A stretch of 56,942 bases of DNA from Aequorivita vitellina (GTDB lineage Bacteria; Bacteroidota; Bacteroidia; Flavobacteriales; Flavobacteriaceae). Below, one piece after another: positions 1 through 8,333 of the stretch; position 1 is the first letter of the stretch, and each line of letters starts with the position of its first letter. Location of the stretch: contig NZ_JAIRBA010000027.1 in the NCBI RefSeq assembly GCF_022008365.1, positions 1-56,942 on the forward strand. Reading direction: 5' to 3'. Both the position numbers and the translations under genes were made by a program. The notes below the pieces were generated by a model. The model did no database searches and was not told the origin of the DNA. It saw only the letters and a list, made by a program, of their open reading frames with translations.

Positions 1-277
1 AAAATCCAAGTCTTTAAATAAGGGGAAGGTGGCCCCCGGACGAATTTTTAATTTTTGATCAGAATTTTGAATCGGGGGTCGGAAGGGGTTTTGTCATAAT
101 TAGGCACGGAAGGTAATTCACTCTTAACAAAAAGTTAAAGTTCCATTGTTTTGAAGTTTTTTGGAATGCTGAAAGCACGATAAATGGGGAATCCGATTAT
201 ATTTACCGAGCGATAAATTCACCTGTATTTTTAGGGTTTTTATCCCAATTTGTTAAATATTAAATCTTACCATTCTA
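1..277. other. Intergenic leader, no gene seen
   Basis: No convincing coding region is visible before the peptidase gene. A weak inverted pair, CCCCCG near 36 and CGGGGG near 73, is separated by about 30 bases. It could belong to the end of a gene outside the window. No good TAnnTTTG promoter was found just upstream of 278. Confidence 0.4.
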
Positions 278-2419
278 ATGAAAAAATTAATTATTTGTTT
301 CCTACTTGCTGCTTTCGCACTGCCTGTTCAGGCCAACGAAGGTATGTGGTTTTTAATGCATATTGAGCGGTTAAACTACCGCGATATGCAAAAAATGGGG
401 CTTCAACTTACGCCCGAAGAAATTTACAGTATAAACAATGCCAGCTTAAAAGATGCCATTGTACAGTTTAACCGTGGGTGTACTGCCGAAATAATTTCAG
501 ACAACGGCCTTGTACTAACAAACCATCACTGTGGTTACAGCCAAATTGCTGAACTTTCTACCGCCGAAAACGACTACTTGACCAACGGATTTTGGGCAGG
601 AAACCACAGCGAAGAATTAAAACCAAAAAGCCTTTCGGTTCGTTTCTTTGTTAGAATGGACGATGTTTCTAAACGCATTCTAAGTTTAGTTAATGAGAAT
701 ATGACTGAATTAGAACGTGAAGCTACCATCAATAAAGAAATTGCCAAGATTGAGCAAGAAAACAACGAAGGCGGAAAATACACCGTTTCGGTAAAGTCTT
801 TTTACCAAGGCAATGAGTTTTACTACTTTGTTTACCAAGATTACAACGATGTGCGTTTGGTAGGAACTCCTCCAGCCAGCATTGGAAAATTTGGTGGCGA
901 TACCGATAACTGGGAGTGGCCACGCCACACTGGCGATTTTTCACTTTTTAGAGTGTATGCCGATAAAGACGGAAACCCTGCAGAATATTCAGAAGACAAT
1001 GTGCCGTTAAAGCCAAAATACCACTTAAAGACGAGCATTAAAGGTTTTGATGAAAACGACTTCGCCATGATTCTTGGATACCCAGGAAGAACAAACCGAT
1101 GGATGCCTGCTGGCGGGATTGAGCAAAACGTAGAGTACGCATACCCGGCGTGGGTTGAGGCTTCAAAAACGTCTATGGATGTTATGAAGGATTATATGGA
1201 TAAAGATCAGCAAGTAAAGCTCGATTATGCTTCAAGCTATGCATCTATTGCCAATTATTGGAAAAACCGTCAAGGAATGATCGATGCGCTAAAACAGCAC
1301 AAAACTGCTGAAAGCAAACGGAAAGATGAAAAAGCTTTTCAGAAATGGGCCGATAAAAAAGACAATAAAAAATACGCCGATGTAATTCCCGTAATTAACA
1401 ATTACTACGAAAAAACAAACGAAGCGAGTCGGCACGATAATTATTTAAGACTGTTGCTACGTACTAATATGGCAATTCTTCCGTATCGTTTAGGGGGCGC
1501 TATCGACTATTATTTGCAGCAAAACGAAGCTAAACAAGCTGAGGTAAAGCCTAAAATAGAAGCAGAAATAAACAACCTTTACGACGGACTTTACCTGCCT
1601 TTGGAAAAAGATGTTTTGGCCGCACAATTAAGACTTTATTCTACCAAAGCTGAAAACATTGCGCCTATGGTAGCACGTCTTGCCACGGCAAACAACGATA
1701 GCGAAACAGGTTGGGAAGACTATTTAAACACCGCTTTTGAAAACAGTATTTTTGAAACCAAAGAGAAATTGGAAGCTTTTATGGCGAATCCAGATGCCGA
1801 GGTTTTAAAGAACGATCCATTGTATCAACTTTCTGTAGATTTATTAGCGCGTTACCGTTTTAAAACTGAAGAGGAAAAGCAATTAGACAACGATTTTGAG
1901 CGTGCATACCGAATGCTGGTTCAAGGAATGCGTTTGCAAAACCCAGATAAAAAATACTATCCAGATGCTAACAGCACCTTGCGTTTAACCTACGGAAAAG
2001 TTATTGCTTTGCCTGCCGATGAACGCAACGATGCCGATAAAAATTACTACACAACCCTAAAAGGAACTGTAGCAAAATACCAACCCGGCGATGCTGAATT
2101 TGACATGCCGCAGGAACTAATTGATCTTTATGAGAAAAAGGATTTTGGTCAATATGCCGATAAAGATGGGTATTTGCCAGTAAACTTTTTAACCGATAAC
2201 GATATTACCGGTGGTAATTCAGGTTCGCCAGTATTAAATGGAAAAGGAGAACTAATTGGTTTAGCGTTCGACGGTAACATTGAAGCCATGGCGGGCGATG
2301 TTATTTTTGATGATCAATTGCAACGTACCATCAATGTAGATATTCGTTACGTACTGTTTTTAATAGATAAGTTAGCTGGTGCGAGTCATATAATTGATGA
2401 GCTTACCTTGGTAAAATAA
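278..2419 (+). CDS. dpp7: S46 family dipeptidyl peptidase, DPP7-type
   Basis: This is a periplasmic serine exopeptidase that removes dipeptides from the N-terminus of peptides and feeds amino-acid catabolism. The 713-residue length is typical of family S46. A signal peptide ends near residue 19 (LPVQA/N). The trypsin-like catalytic triad can be placed by motif: His84 in TNHHCGY, Asp220 in PRHTGDF and Ser648 in GGNSGSP. Eighteen residues after the serine, where DPP11 enzymes carry a specificity arginine, this protein has Gly666 (AFDGN). From family knowledge that favours DPP7-like cleavage after hydrophobic residues over Asp/Glu specificity. The gene stands alone, followed by a strong terminator. 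The family call is very secure; the DPP7 subtype is an inference from one position. Confidence 0.93.
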   Translation: MKKLIICFLLAAFALPVQANEGMWFLMHIERLNYRDMQKMGLQLTPEEIYSINNASLKDAIVQFNRGCTAEIISDNGLVLTNHHCGYSQIAELSTAENDYLTNGFWAGNHSEELKPKSLSVRFFVRMDDVSKRILSLVNENMTELEREATINKEIAKIEQENNEGGKYTVSVKSFYQGNEFYYFVYQDYNDVRLVGTPPASIGKFGGDTDNWEWPRHTGDFSLFRVYADKDGNPAEYSEDNVPLKPKYHLKTSIKGFDENDFAMILGYPGRTNRWMPAGGIEQNVEYAYPAWVEASKTSMDVMKDYMDKDQQVKLDYASSYASIANYWKNRQGMIDALKQHKTAESKRKDEKAFQKWADKKDNKKYADVIPVINNYYEKTNEASRHDNYLRLLLRTNMAILPYRLGGAIDYYLQQNEAKQAEVKPKIEAEINNLYDGLYLPLEKDVLAAQLRLYSTKAENIAPMVARLATANNDSETGWEDYLNTAFENSIFETKEKLEAFMANPDAEVLKNDPLYQLSVDLLARYRFKTEEEKQLDNDFERAYRMLVQGMRLQNPDKKYYPDANSTLRLTYGKVIALPADERNDADKNYYTTLKGTVAKYQPGDAEFDMPQELIDLYEKKDFGQYADKDGYLPVNFLTDNDITGGNSGSPVLNGKGELIGLAFDGNIEAMAGDVIFDDQLQRTINVDIRYVLFLIDKLAGASHIIDELTLVK

Positions 2420-2447
2420 ATTCACACATATTTTAAAATAGATTTTA

Positions 2448-2490
2448 AAAACCCTACAAATCACTGCTTAGATTTGTGGGGTTTTGTTTT
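2448..2490 (+). terminator. Rho-independent terminator after the S46 peptidase gene
   Basis: The arms 2448-2462 and 2471-2485 form a 15-bp stem with one G-T pair and an 8-base loop. A T-rich tract follows (GTTTTTCTTTG). It lies 28 bases after the peptidase stop codon. The A-rich 5' arm means it might also work on the opposite strand. Confidence 0.85.
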
Positions 2491-2530
2491 TCTTTGTGTT
2501 TCATTATTCAATAAAAACAGATATTATTAA

Positions 2531-3412
2531 ATGGCTTCAGGAATTTTTGCAATTTTAGACGATATCGCCGTTCTCTTAGACGATGTAGCATTAATGAGTA
2601 AGGTTGCCGCCAAAAAAACGGCTGGTATTTTGGGTGATGACTTGGCCGTGAATGCCGAAAAAGCTTCGGGATTTGCTTCTGCAAGAGAGATTCCTGTACT
2701 TTGGGCAATTACCAAAGGTTCGTTTTTAAACAAATTGATAATCCTTCCGCTTGCGTTTTTGCTCAGTGCGTTTCTTCCTGCCGCAGTTACCGTAGTTTTA
2801 ATACTTGGGGGATTATACTTGGCCTTTGAAGGAGCCGAAAAAATTTATGAATTCTTCTTTCCACACGCTCATTCCAAAGAATCTTTAGTGGCGGAAGATA
2901 TTACCGAAAGTGAAATATTAGCCATTGAAAAGGAACGTGTAAAGTCTGCAATTGTCACCGACTTTATCCTTTCGGTCGAAATTATAATCATCGCCTTGGG
3001 TTCGGTAGTGGAACAAGCTTTGCTTACCCAAATAATTGTAGTTAGCCTTATAGCAATTGTAGCCACAGTGGGGGTTTATGGCATTGTTGCGCTTATAGTT
3101 CGTATGGACGAACTCGGTTTCAAATTAATAAAATACAGCAAAAACAAAAAGAGTTTTTCAAAATGGTTGGGATTGCTTTTAGTACAAGCGTTGCCCAAGG
3201 TAATTAAGTCTTTAACGGTAATTGGCACCATTGCTCTTTTATTGGTTTCGGGTGGTATTTTTGTGCACAATATTGATTTCTTTCACCATTATTTGCCCAA
3301 TATTCCTTCACTAATAAATGAATTTATTGTTGGATTGTTGGTTGGGTTTATTTGTTTGATGATAGTAATGGCTTTCAAAAAAATGTGGGGATTGATTAAA
3401 GGGAATAAATAA
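2531..3412 (+). CDS. DUF808 (YedI-like) inner-membrane protein
   Basis: This 293-residue integral membrane protein matches the DUF808/YedI family, whose function is unknown. The family N-terminus is clear: MASGIFAILDDIAVLLDDVA, followed by the KKTAGILGDDLAVNA region at about 28-42. Hydrophobic segments are visible near 68-100, 142-162, 167-190, 222-245 and 265-283. The motif EGAEKIYEFF (about 100-109) is also family-like. The gene sits 40 bases after the peptidase terminator and looks monocistronic. The family identification is firm and no biochemical role can be assigned. Confidence 0.88.
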   Translation: MASGIFAILDDIAVLLDDVALMSKVAAKKTAGILGDDLAVNAEKASGFASAREIPVLWAITKGSFLNKLIILPLAFLLSAFLPAAVTVVLILGGLYLAFEGAEKIYEFFFPHAHSKESLVAEDITESEILAIEKERVKSAIVTDFILSVEIIIIALGSVVEQALLTQIIVVSLIAIVATVGVYGIVALIVRMDELGFKLIKYSKNKKSFSKWLGLLLVQALPKVIKSLTVIGTIALLLVSGGIFVHNIDFFHHYLPNIPSLINEFIVGLLVGFICLMIVMAFKKMWGLIKGNK

Positions 3413-3552
3413 ATTCTGAAAGAAGGGATTTCTTCAATTATATATTGAAATATATCTTCCAAGTTTTTGATTAAAACCCAAAGAATAAATTCTAAAATGG
3501 TTTTACTTATACTTTCAATTTCACGACATTTGAATTCTCTTAGCATTTTAAA

Positions 3553-4092
3553 TTGAAGAAACGAATTGTCGCCATATCATTTCTATTTGTATTATTCGTC
3601 CCGGCGGCAGCGATGTTTTTATTTCTTCACTATCAAAAATCGAGCATCAAACGCGAAATTAAGTGGAAGATGATTGCCGGAATTGACGAAGAGGAATTGG
3701 TGCTTTTAAAGTTTTCAAAAGAAGAAACGCAAACAAAACTGCGGTGGGAACACTCAAAGGAATTTGAATACAACGGGCAGATGTATGATGTGGTTTCCAA
3801 AGAGATAAAAGGCGATTCCATTTTTTACCGCTGCTGGTGGGATCACGACGAAACCGCCCTCAATAAAAAGCTTCAGAAATTGGTGGCAGACGCCTTTGGC
3901 ACAGATAAAAACAATCGCAACAATCAGAAGCAACTATACAATTATTTTCGATCTTTTTTCTGTACCGAACTTTTTGATTGGCACGCTTTGCCAACCGAAA
4001 TACCGACCGAAATATTTGAAAACATGCTGTACGCCGCTAATTTTACTTCGCTGCGGTTCAGTCCGCCCACGCCTCCACCTAAGTTAAGTTAA
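3553..4092 (+). CDS. Unknown membrane-anchored protein upstream of a TonB receptor
   Basis: This 179-residue protein is not one I can assign to a named family. It starts at TTG; no in-frame ATG lies nearby and the N-terminus from this codon makes sense. Residues 5-27 form one hydrophobic helix after MKKR, which suggests a signal anchor or uncleaved signal. The rest is soluble, with an acidic and aromatic middle (LRWEHSKEFEYNGQMYDVVS at about 64-83, CWWDHDE near 95). The C-terminus is proline-rich (SPPTPPPK). The gene lies 183 bases upstream of the TonB-dependent receptor on the same strand, so a role linked to that receptor is possible but is inference only. The reading frame is clean and its codon use resembles its neighbours. 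Confidence 0.65.
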   Translation: MKKRIVAISFLFVLFVPAAAMFLFLHYQKSSIKREIKWKMIAGIDEEELVLLKFSKEETQTKLRWEHSKEFEYNGQMYDVVSKEIKGDSIFYRCWWDHDETALNKKLQKLVADAFGTDKNNRNNQKQLYNYFRSFFCTELFDWHALPTEIPTEIFENMLYAANFTSLRFSPPTPPPKLS

Positions 4093-4102
4093 CTTTCAAT
4101 TT

Positions 4103-4133
4103 TTGAATAAATTCTTGTTGTCATATTAGTTTG
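4103..4133 (+). promoter_or_regulatory. Possible promoter for the TonB receptor
   Basis: TTG at 4103-4105 and TTAGTTTG at 4126-4133 are 20 bases apart. This approximates the Bacteroidota pattern of a -33 TTG and a -7 TAnnTTTG, with one mismatch in the -7 element. It would give a 5' untranslated region of roughly 135 bases before 4276. The call rests on pattern alone. Confidence 0.35.
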
Positions 4134-4275
4134 GCAGCAATGAATTTTTATACGGTTTTAGAAGAAACGTGTTTTAAAAATCAAGGTGTTAAGCCTATGT
4201 GGTTCAGAATTTAATGAATCTAATAATACGTATCTTCAAACCTTCAGTTAACTTAATACAAGCCAATTAAAAAAA

Positions 4276-6681
4276 ATGAAAAAATTATATATTATATGGT
4301 TATTGTTGGGTTTTGTGGGATCCACTTTCGCCCAAACCATAACTGTAAAAGACGCCGAAACCAATGAGCCTATAGAGTTGGTTACGCTCAGCAGTCCGCA
4401 TTCTAAACAGTACGCCACCACCAATGCAAAGGGGCAAGCAGACATTAGCGCTTTTAAAAATGAAGAAAAGATTGAAATTCGCACCTTGGGATACAAAACG
4501 CTTATAAAAAGCTACAACCAATTGCAAGCCGAAAATTTTAATGTGAAGTTGGAAGTTTCAAATTTAAATTTAGATGAAGTAGTAATTTCCGGTTCGCGTT
4601 GGCGGCAGAGTAGCGACGATGTGCCGGCAAAAATAATTTCTATTTCAACCAAAGACGTTGCCTTGCAAAATCCGCAGACCGCAGCCGATCTTTTGGGTAT
4701 TTCGGGAAAAGTATTTATTCAGAAAAGTCAGCAGGGGGGAGGTAGCCCTATGATACGTGGCTTTTCAACCAGCCGTTTGCTTTATTCGGTCGATGGAATA
4801 CGTATGAATACGGCAATCTTCCGATCGGGAAATCTTCAAAATGTAATTAGTTTAGACCCCTTCGCCGTTGAAAATACCGAGGTGGTATTTGGCCCGGGAT
4901 CGGTAATTTACGGCAGTGATGCCATTGGCGGGGTTATGAGTTTTCAAACTTTAACTCCGCGTTTATCGCTAACAGATGCACCATTAATAACGGGGAAAGC
5001 AAATGTGCGTTACTCATCTGCCAACAACGAAAAAACTGGTCATTTTGATGTAAATGTGGGTTTTAAGAAATGGAGTTTTCTTACAAGTATAAGTTCTTTT
5101 GATTATGATAACCTTCGCCAAGGAAGCCATGGACCCGAAGATTATATTAGAGATTATCACGTGCAACGGCAGGACAGTACAGATGTAATTATTACGCAGG
5201 AAGATAAATTGTTGCAGATTCCAACAGCCTATTCGCAGGTGAATATGATGCAGAAATTTAGATTTAAGCCCAATGAAAAGTGGGATTTTCAATATGGGTT
5301 TCACTATTCCGAAACTTCAAATTACGGTAGATACGATAGGCACCAGCGCGTTAAAAATGGTACGGCGCGTTATGCCGAGTGGGATTACGGACCACAAATA
5401 TGGATGATGAACAATTTGAGTATTGGTTATAATGAATCTAATTCAATCTTTGACCAGATGAACATCCGTTTGGCGCATCAATGGTTTGAGGAAAGTAGAA
5501 AGGATCGTTCTTTTAACAAGCCAGACCGAAACATAAATGAAGAAGAGGTAAGTGCCTACTCCATAAATGCCGACTTTATAAAAGCAACTGGCGAGCGAAA
5601 CACAATATTTTACGGCCTTGAATATGTTTTAGATGAGGTGAATTCCGTTGGCAAAGTAACCGATATTACCACGGATAAAACCGTACCAGGACCCGCGCGT
5701 TATCCCAACAGTACGTGGCAATCTTTGGCGGCTTATATAACCGATGAGTTTAAGGTTACAGACCGTTTTACGCTGAGTGGTGGTGCCAGATACAATCACG
5801 TTTTGTTGGACTCAGAGTTTGATACTACTTTTTATCCCTTTCCTTTTACCGAAGCCAGTTTGAGCAACGGTGCCTTAACAGGGAGTTTGGGAGGCGTTTA
5901 TCGCCCCACAAATACATGGGTTTTAAGCGCCAATTTAGGCACTGCCTTCCGCGCACCGAATGTTGATGATGTGGGAAAAGTATTTGATTCTGCCCCCGGG
6001 CAAGTGGTAGTGCCAAACCCAGATTTAAAACCTGAATACGCGTATAATGCAGATTTGGGAGTGGCCAAGGTTTTTGGAGACGTGCTTAAAATAGACGTTA
6101 CAGGATATTACACCCATTTAAAAAATTCATTATTACGACGCGATTTTAAACTGAATGGACAGGATAGTATAATGTACCAAGGCGAAATGAGTAGGGTACA
6201 AGCCATTCAAAATTCGGCGGTGGCAAATATTTATGGGGTGCAATTTGGGCTTGAATTAAAATTGCCCAAAGGTTTTGGATTTAGTACAGATTTCAATTTT
6301 CAAAAAGGAAAAGAGGAACTGGAAAATGGCAAAAAAAGCCCCGTGCGACATACGGCGCCATTTTTCGGAATCTCTCGTTTAAATTACAAAGCCCAAAAAT
6401 TAAATATGGAAGTGAATTTACTATTTAACGGTAATCGTGATTTTGACGATATGCCCGATGGTGAAAGGACCAAAACAGAAATTTATGCCTTAGACGCAAA
6501 CGGAAATATCTATTCGCCGGCTTGGTATACTTTAAATTTTAAAGGACTTTATAAATTGAGCGAGACACTTGATGTAAGCGGCGGTATTGAAAATTTAACC
6601 GATCAGCGGTATCGACCTTATGCTTCGGGAGTTTCTGGTGCGGGAAGGAATTTTATTCTCGGTTTAACCGCGCACTTTTAA
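4276..6681 (+). CDS. TonB-dependent outer-membrane receptor, haem/haemoglobin-type
   Basis: This 801-residue outer-membrane receptor imports a scarce ligand using TonB energy. A signal peptide ends at TFA/Q (about residue 19). Residues 22-92 form a carboxypeptidase-D regulatory-like domain, usual in Bacteroidota receptors. The plug follows (about 105-230), with the motifs QQGGGSPMIRGFSTSRLLYSVDG and VFGPGSVIYGSDAIGGV. The barrel runs to a terminal aromatic residue (LTAHF). FRAPN near 557 and PNPDLKPE near 580 resemble the FRAP/NPNL signature of haemoglobin/haem receptors such as HmuR, so haem or haem-protein uptake is the best guess. No haem lyase or HmuY partner gene is adjacent, so the substrate is not proven. 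A terminator follows at 6857. Confidence 0.88.
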   Translation: MKKLYIIWLLLGFVGSTFAQTITVKDAETNEPIELVTLSSPHSKQYATTNAKGQADISAFKNEEKIEIRTLGYKTLIKSYNQLQAENFNVKLEVSNLNLDEVVISGSRWRQSSDDVPAKIISISTKDVALQNPQTAADLLGISGKVFIQKSQQGGGSPMIRGFSTSRLLYSVDGIRMNTAIFRSGNLQNVISLDPFAVENTEVVFGPGSVIYGSDAIGGVMSFQTLTPRLSLTDAPLITGKANVRYSSANNEKTGHFDVNVGFKKWSFLTSISSFDYDNLRQGSHGPEDYIRDYHVQRQDSTDVIITQEDKLLQIPTAYSQVNMMQKFRFKPNEKWDFQYGFHYSETSNYGRYDRHQRVKNGTARYAEWDYGPQIWMMNNLSIGYNESNSIFDQMNIRLAHQWFEESRKDRSFNKPDRNINEEEVSAYSINADFIKATGERNTIFYGLEYVLDEVNSVGKVTDITTDKTVPGPARYPNSTWQSLAAYITDEFKVTDRFTLSGGARYNHVLLDSEFDTTFYPFPFTEASLSNGALTGSLGGVYRPTNTWVLSANLGTAFRAPNVDDVGKVFDSAPGQVVVPNPDLKPEYAYNADLGVAKVFGDVLKIDVTGYYTHLKNSLLRRDFKLNGQDSIMYQGEMSRVQAIQNSAVANIYGVQFGLELKLPKGFGFSTDFNFQKGKEELENGKKSPVRHTAPFFGISRLNYKAQKLNMEVNLLFNGNRDFDDMPDGERTKTEIYALDANGNIYSPAWYTLNFKGLYKLSETLDVSGGIENLTDQRYRPYASGVSGAGRNFILGLTAHF

Positions 6682-6856
6682 TTTTATACAGATTGAATTT
6701 TAGTTTGTGAAAAGCAATTATGATGGTACAACTAGAAACTATTAGTTTTATATTGTTGAAAAAAATGGTTAATCATAACATAATAAGATAGTTATAGTTG
6801 TGGAACTTATGTATATTTGATTAAGCCTTTTGGCTTATATCTCCCCAATTAATTAA

Positions 6857-6894
6857 AAGAACCCACGCCAAATTTGGTGTGGGTTCTTGATTTT
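6857..6894 (+). terminator. Terminator downstream of the TonB receptor
   Basis: The arms 6857-6870 and 6875-6888 form a 14-bp stem with one G-T pair around a 4-base AATT loop, followed by GATTTT. It lies about 175 bases after the receptor stop. The 3' side has few Ts, but the stem is strong. Confidence 0.75.
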
Positions 6895-6908
6895 AACAAA
6901 TGTGCACT

Positions 6909-6957
6909 AAAAAAGAGGAAAGGGTCGGTCAAGAAAATACTTGACGCAAACCCTTTC
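6909..6957 (-). terminator. Minus-strand terminator of the 38-residue gene
   Basis: GAAAGGGT at 6918-6925 pairs with ACCCTTTC at 6950-6957, with an inner CAAG/CTTG stem (6930-6933 with 6940-6943). Read leftwards on the minus strand it is followed by CTCTTTTTTT. It lies 34 bases beyond the stop codon of the small minus-strand gene and supports that gene being transcribed. Confidence 0.65.
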
Positions 6958-6990
6958 ACTCATCAACTAACTATACAAACCAAAGAATAG

Positions 6991-7107
6991 TCAAACACGC
7001 GATTTACGCTTTTTCATCTGTTTCTCTTCCAGCTTTTTTAATATTTTTTCTTGTTTTAATGCTTTAGCATCTTTAGCAGAAGCTCTAAGATTTCTACCTT
7101 TTGCCAT
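6991..7107 (-). CDS. 38-residue highly basic small protein
   Basis: A short minus-strand frame encodes 38 residues, beginning MAKGRNLRASAKDAK and ending KRKSRV. Sixteen residues are Lys or Arg and the middle is a charged, probably helical stretch (KALKQEKILKKLEEKQMKKR). Three signs suggest a real gene: an ATG start after an A/T-rich Bacteroidota-type start region, a plausible terminator of its own, and an otherwise gene-free neighbourhood. The composition suggests nucleic-acid or ribosome binding, but I recognise no family and assign no function. It is convergent with the TonB receptor. Confidence 0.5.
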   Translation of the reverse strand: MAKGRNLRASAKDAKALKQEKILKKLEEKQMKKRKSRV

Positions 7108-7312
7108 TTTATCAATTCTTAAAAATTAACAACATAACATCCCAGCTTCACCTTTAAAATAAATTTTTATAACGAGTTTAAAGCACCGATAATTTCGGTG
7201 TAAATAATGGATGTATTTTTTGAAAAAGGAAGCCGTTACGGCACACTCGCGGGTGCGCCTTAATTCGGGAAGATAATCTTCAGCTTAAAAAATGATACTA
7301 ACGATTTCCGCA

Positions 7313-7562
7313 GCCCTGTTAGGTTACAAATGCTCTTAGAAAGTTGAATTAAACAGGGCATAGCGAAAACTTTATTAAAACAGTATTGTTCGATTAAAAA
7401 ACATATTTTGTCCCTACGGGAGACATTTACTTAGTCGTCACCTCTTAATTACCAATACTTTGCCTCGATGAGGCAGTATGCCGTTAGGCATTAAATATGG
7501 GTAAAAAAATAAAGCCCCGTCAATTCCTAGTCGAGTAGGAACTACATATAATATGGGGTTTT
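7313..7562. repeat. Cluster of five stem-loops (REP-like)
   Basis: This non-coding stretch contains several hairpins in a row. They are GCCCTGTT/AACAGGGC (7313-7320 with 7352-7359), TCCC-TAC-GGGA (7411-7421), TGCCTC-GAT-GAGGCA (7461-7475), ATGCC-GTTA-GGCAT (7479-7492) and TTCCTA/TAGGAA (7524-7529 with 7536-7541). The last sits inside an outer AAAGCCCC/GGGGTTTT stem (7511-7518 with 7555-7562). The region 7108-7649 holds no supported gene. The pattern resembles degraded interspersed hairpin repeats. The outermost stem, followed by Ts, could also terminate transcription. Confidence 0.45.
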
Positions 7563-7649
7563 CAAAAGTTAGTCATTACTTTTATCGGGCAACAATGTAA
7601 TTAAAAGTAAACATATACAATTTTTTAGAGGAAAGCAAATTGAAACATC

Positions 7650-7958
7650 CTACGCGTTCGCTCTCGGGATTTTATTGTAATAACGAATGCCTACATAAGT
7701 GAAGATTCTTTTTACCATATTATTTTTTCTACAAAACAATATTATTTCCTTGTTGTTTTCGCGGGCTGTTTCAGTAGTTAAATAGAGCATATAAGCACCG
7801 GCAATATCGAGCTTTTCTAGCAAGTCTAAATCTACAATTAAAGACGAGGTATTATCCAGCGCGCTTTCAATTCGGTATTGAACTTCAGAAAGATTTCCGC
7901 TGTATAATTTTCCTTCTAAACTTAAAAATCGATTGGTTAAAAAACTCTGCAATATCAT
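7650..7958 (-). CDS. STAS-domain protein (anti-sigma-antagonist-like)
   Basis: This 102-residue protein consists of a single STAS-like fold. The signature is SLIVDLDLLEKLDIAGAYML (about 39-58), matching the beta-strand and phospho-acceptor loop region of anti-sigma-factor antagonists. It continues with TTETARENNKEIILF and the hydrophobic VKRIFTYVGI end. The usual acceptor Ser/Thr after the central Asp is replaced (LDIAG), so regulation by phosphorylation is doubtful. No anti-sigma kinase or sigma gene is adjacent. A lipid-binding role like that of MlaB is an alternative, but no Mla genes are nearby. The gene is alone on the minus strand. Confidence 0.6.
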   Translation of the reverse strand: MILQSFLTNRFLSLEGKLYSGNLSEVQYRIESALDNTSSLIVDLDLLEKLDIAGAYMLYLTTETARENNKEIILFCRKNNMVKRIFTYVGIRYYNKIPRANA

Positions 7959-8184
7959 ACTAAGTGATTTAAATTATTGATCACATAGGTTTGCGTAGGG
8001 ATTTGAGGATATGCCCGATTTGAGGAAAAAAATTTAAAGAAACGTGAAGATACAAAAAGCTGAATTAATTAACGCCGCAAAACCTGTGCGAAGATTACTA
8101 CTATTTATAAGTTTTAACTCACTAATTTCTTGAAATACACACAACAACTTCCTATTTACCGTCTGCCAATTCACTTCTTTTTAA

Positions 8185-8192
8185 TAGTTTTG
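8185..8192 (+). promoter_or_regulatory. Probable -7 promoter element of the ABC-F gene
   Basis: TAGTTTTG at 8185-8192 matches TAnnTTTG exactly. No clear -33 TTG was found. Transcription from about 8199 would produce a leader of roughly 135 bases that includes the stem structure at 8229-8288. Confidence 0.4.
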
Positions 8193-8228
8193 CAAACTTT
8201 AAAAATGACTTGAGACGGAAGGACATAA

Positions 8229-8288
8229 GACGTATGTGGAGGCAATGCCAAAAAAGCATTCTAATCATTTTGAAGAGTGCCATACGTC
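8229..8288 (+). promoter_or_regulatory. Structured leader (three-way junction) before the ABC-F gene
   Basis: GACGTATG (8229-8236) pairs perfectly with CATACGTC (8281-8288), enclosing two hairpins. One is small, GGC-AAT-GCC (8241-8249). The other has a 7-bp stem, GCATTCT/AGAGTGC (8256-8262 with 8274-8280, one G-T pair). The second hairpin ends directly against the outer stem, so the three helices could form a junction. It ends 45 bases before the start codon. Leaders that control ABC-F translation are known for antibiotic-resistance members; whether this one regulates is inference. Confidence 0.4.
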
Positions 8289-8333
8289 CTACGAATTATA
8301 GTTTTACGTCATAAAAAAACAACACATTAGAAT

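Noticed and set aside
3289-3546. 85-codon minus-strand frame overlapping the DUF808 gene end
   Set aside because: It is antisense to the DUF808 coding end, with hydrophobic composition mirroring it. It has no motif and no start region of its own.
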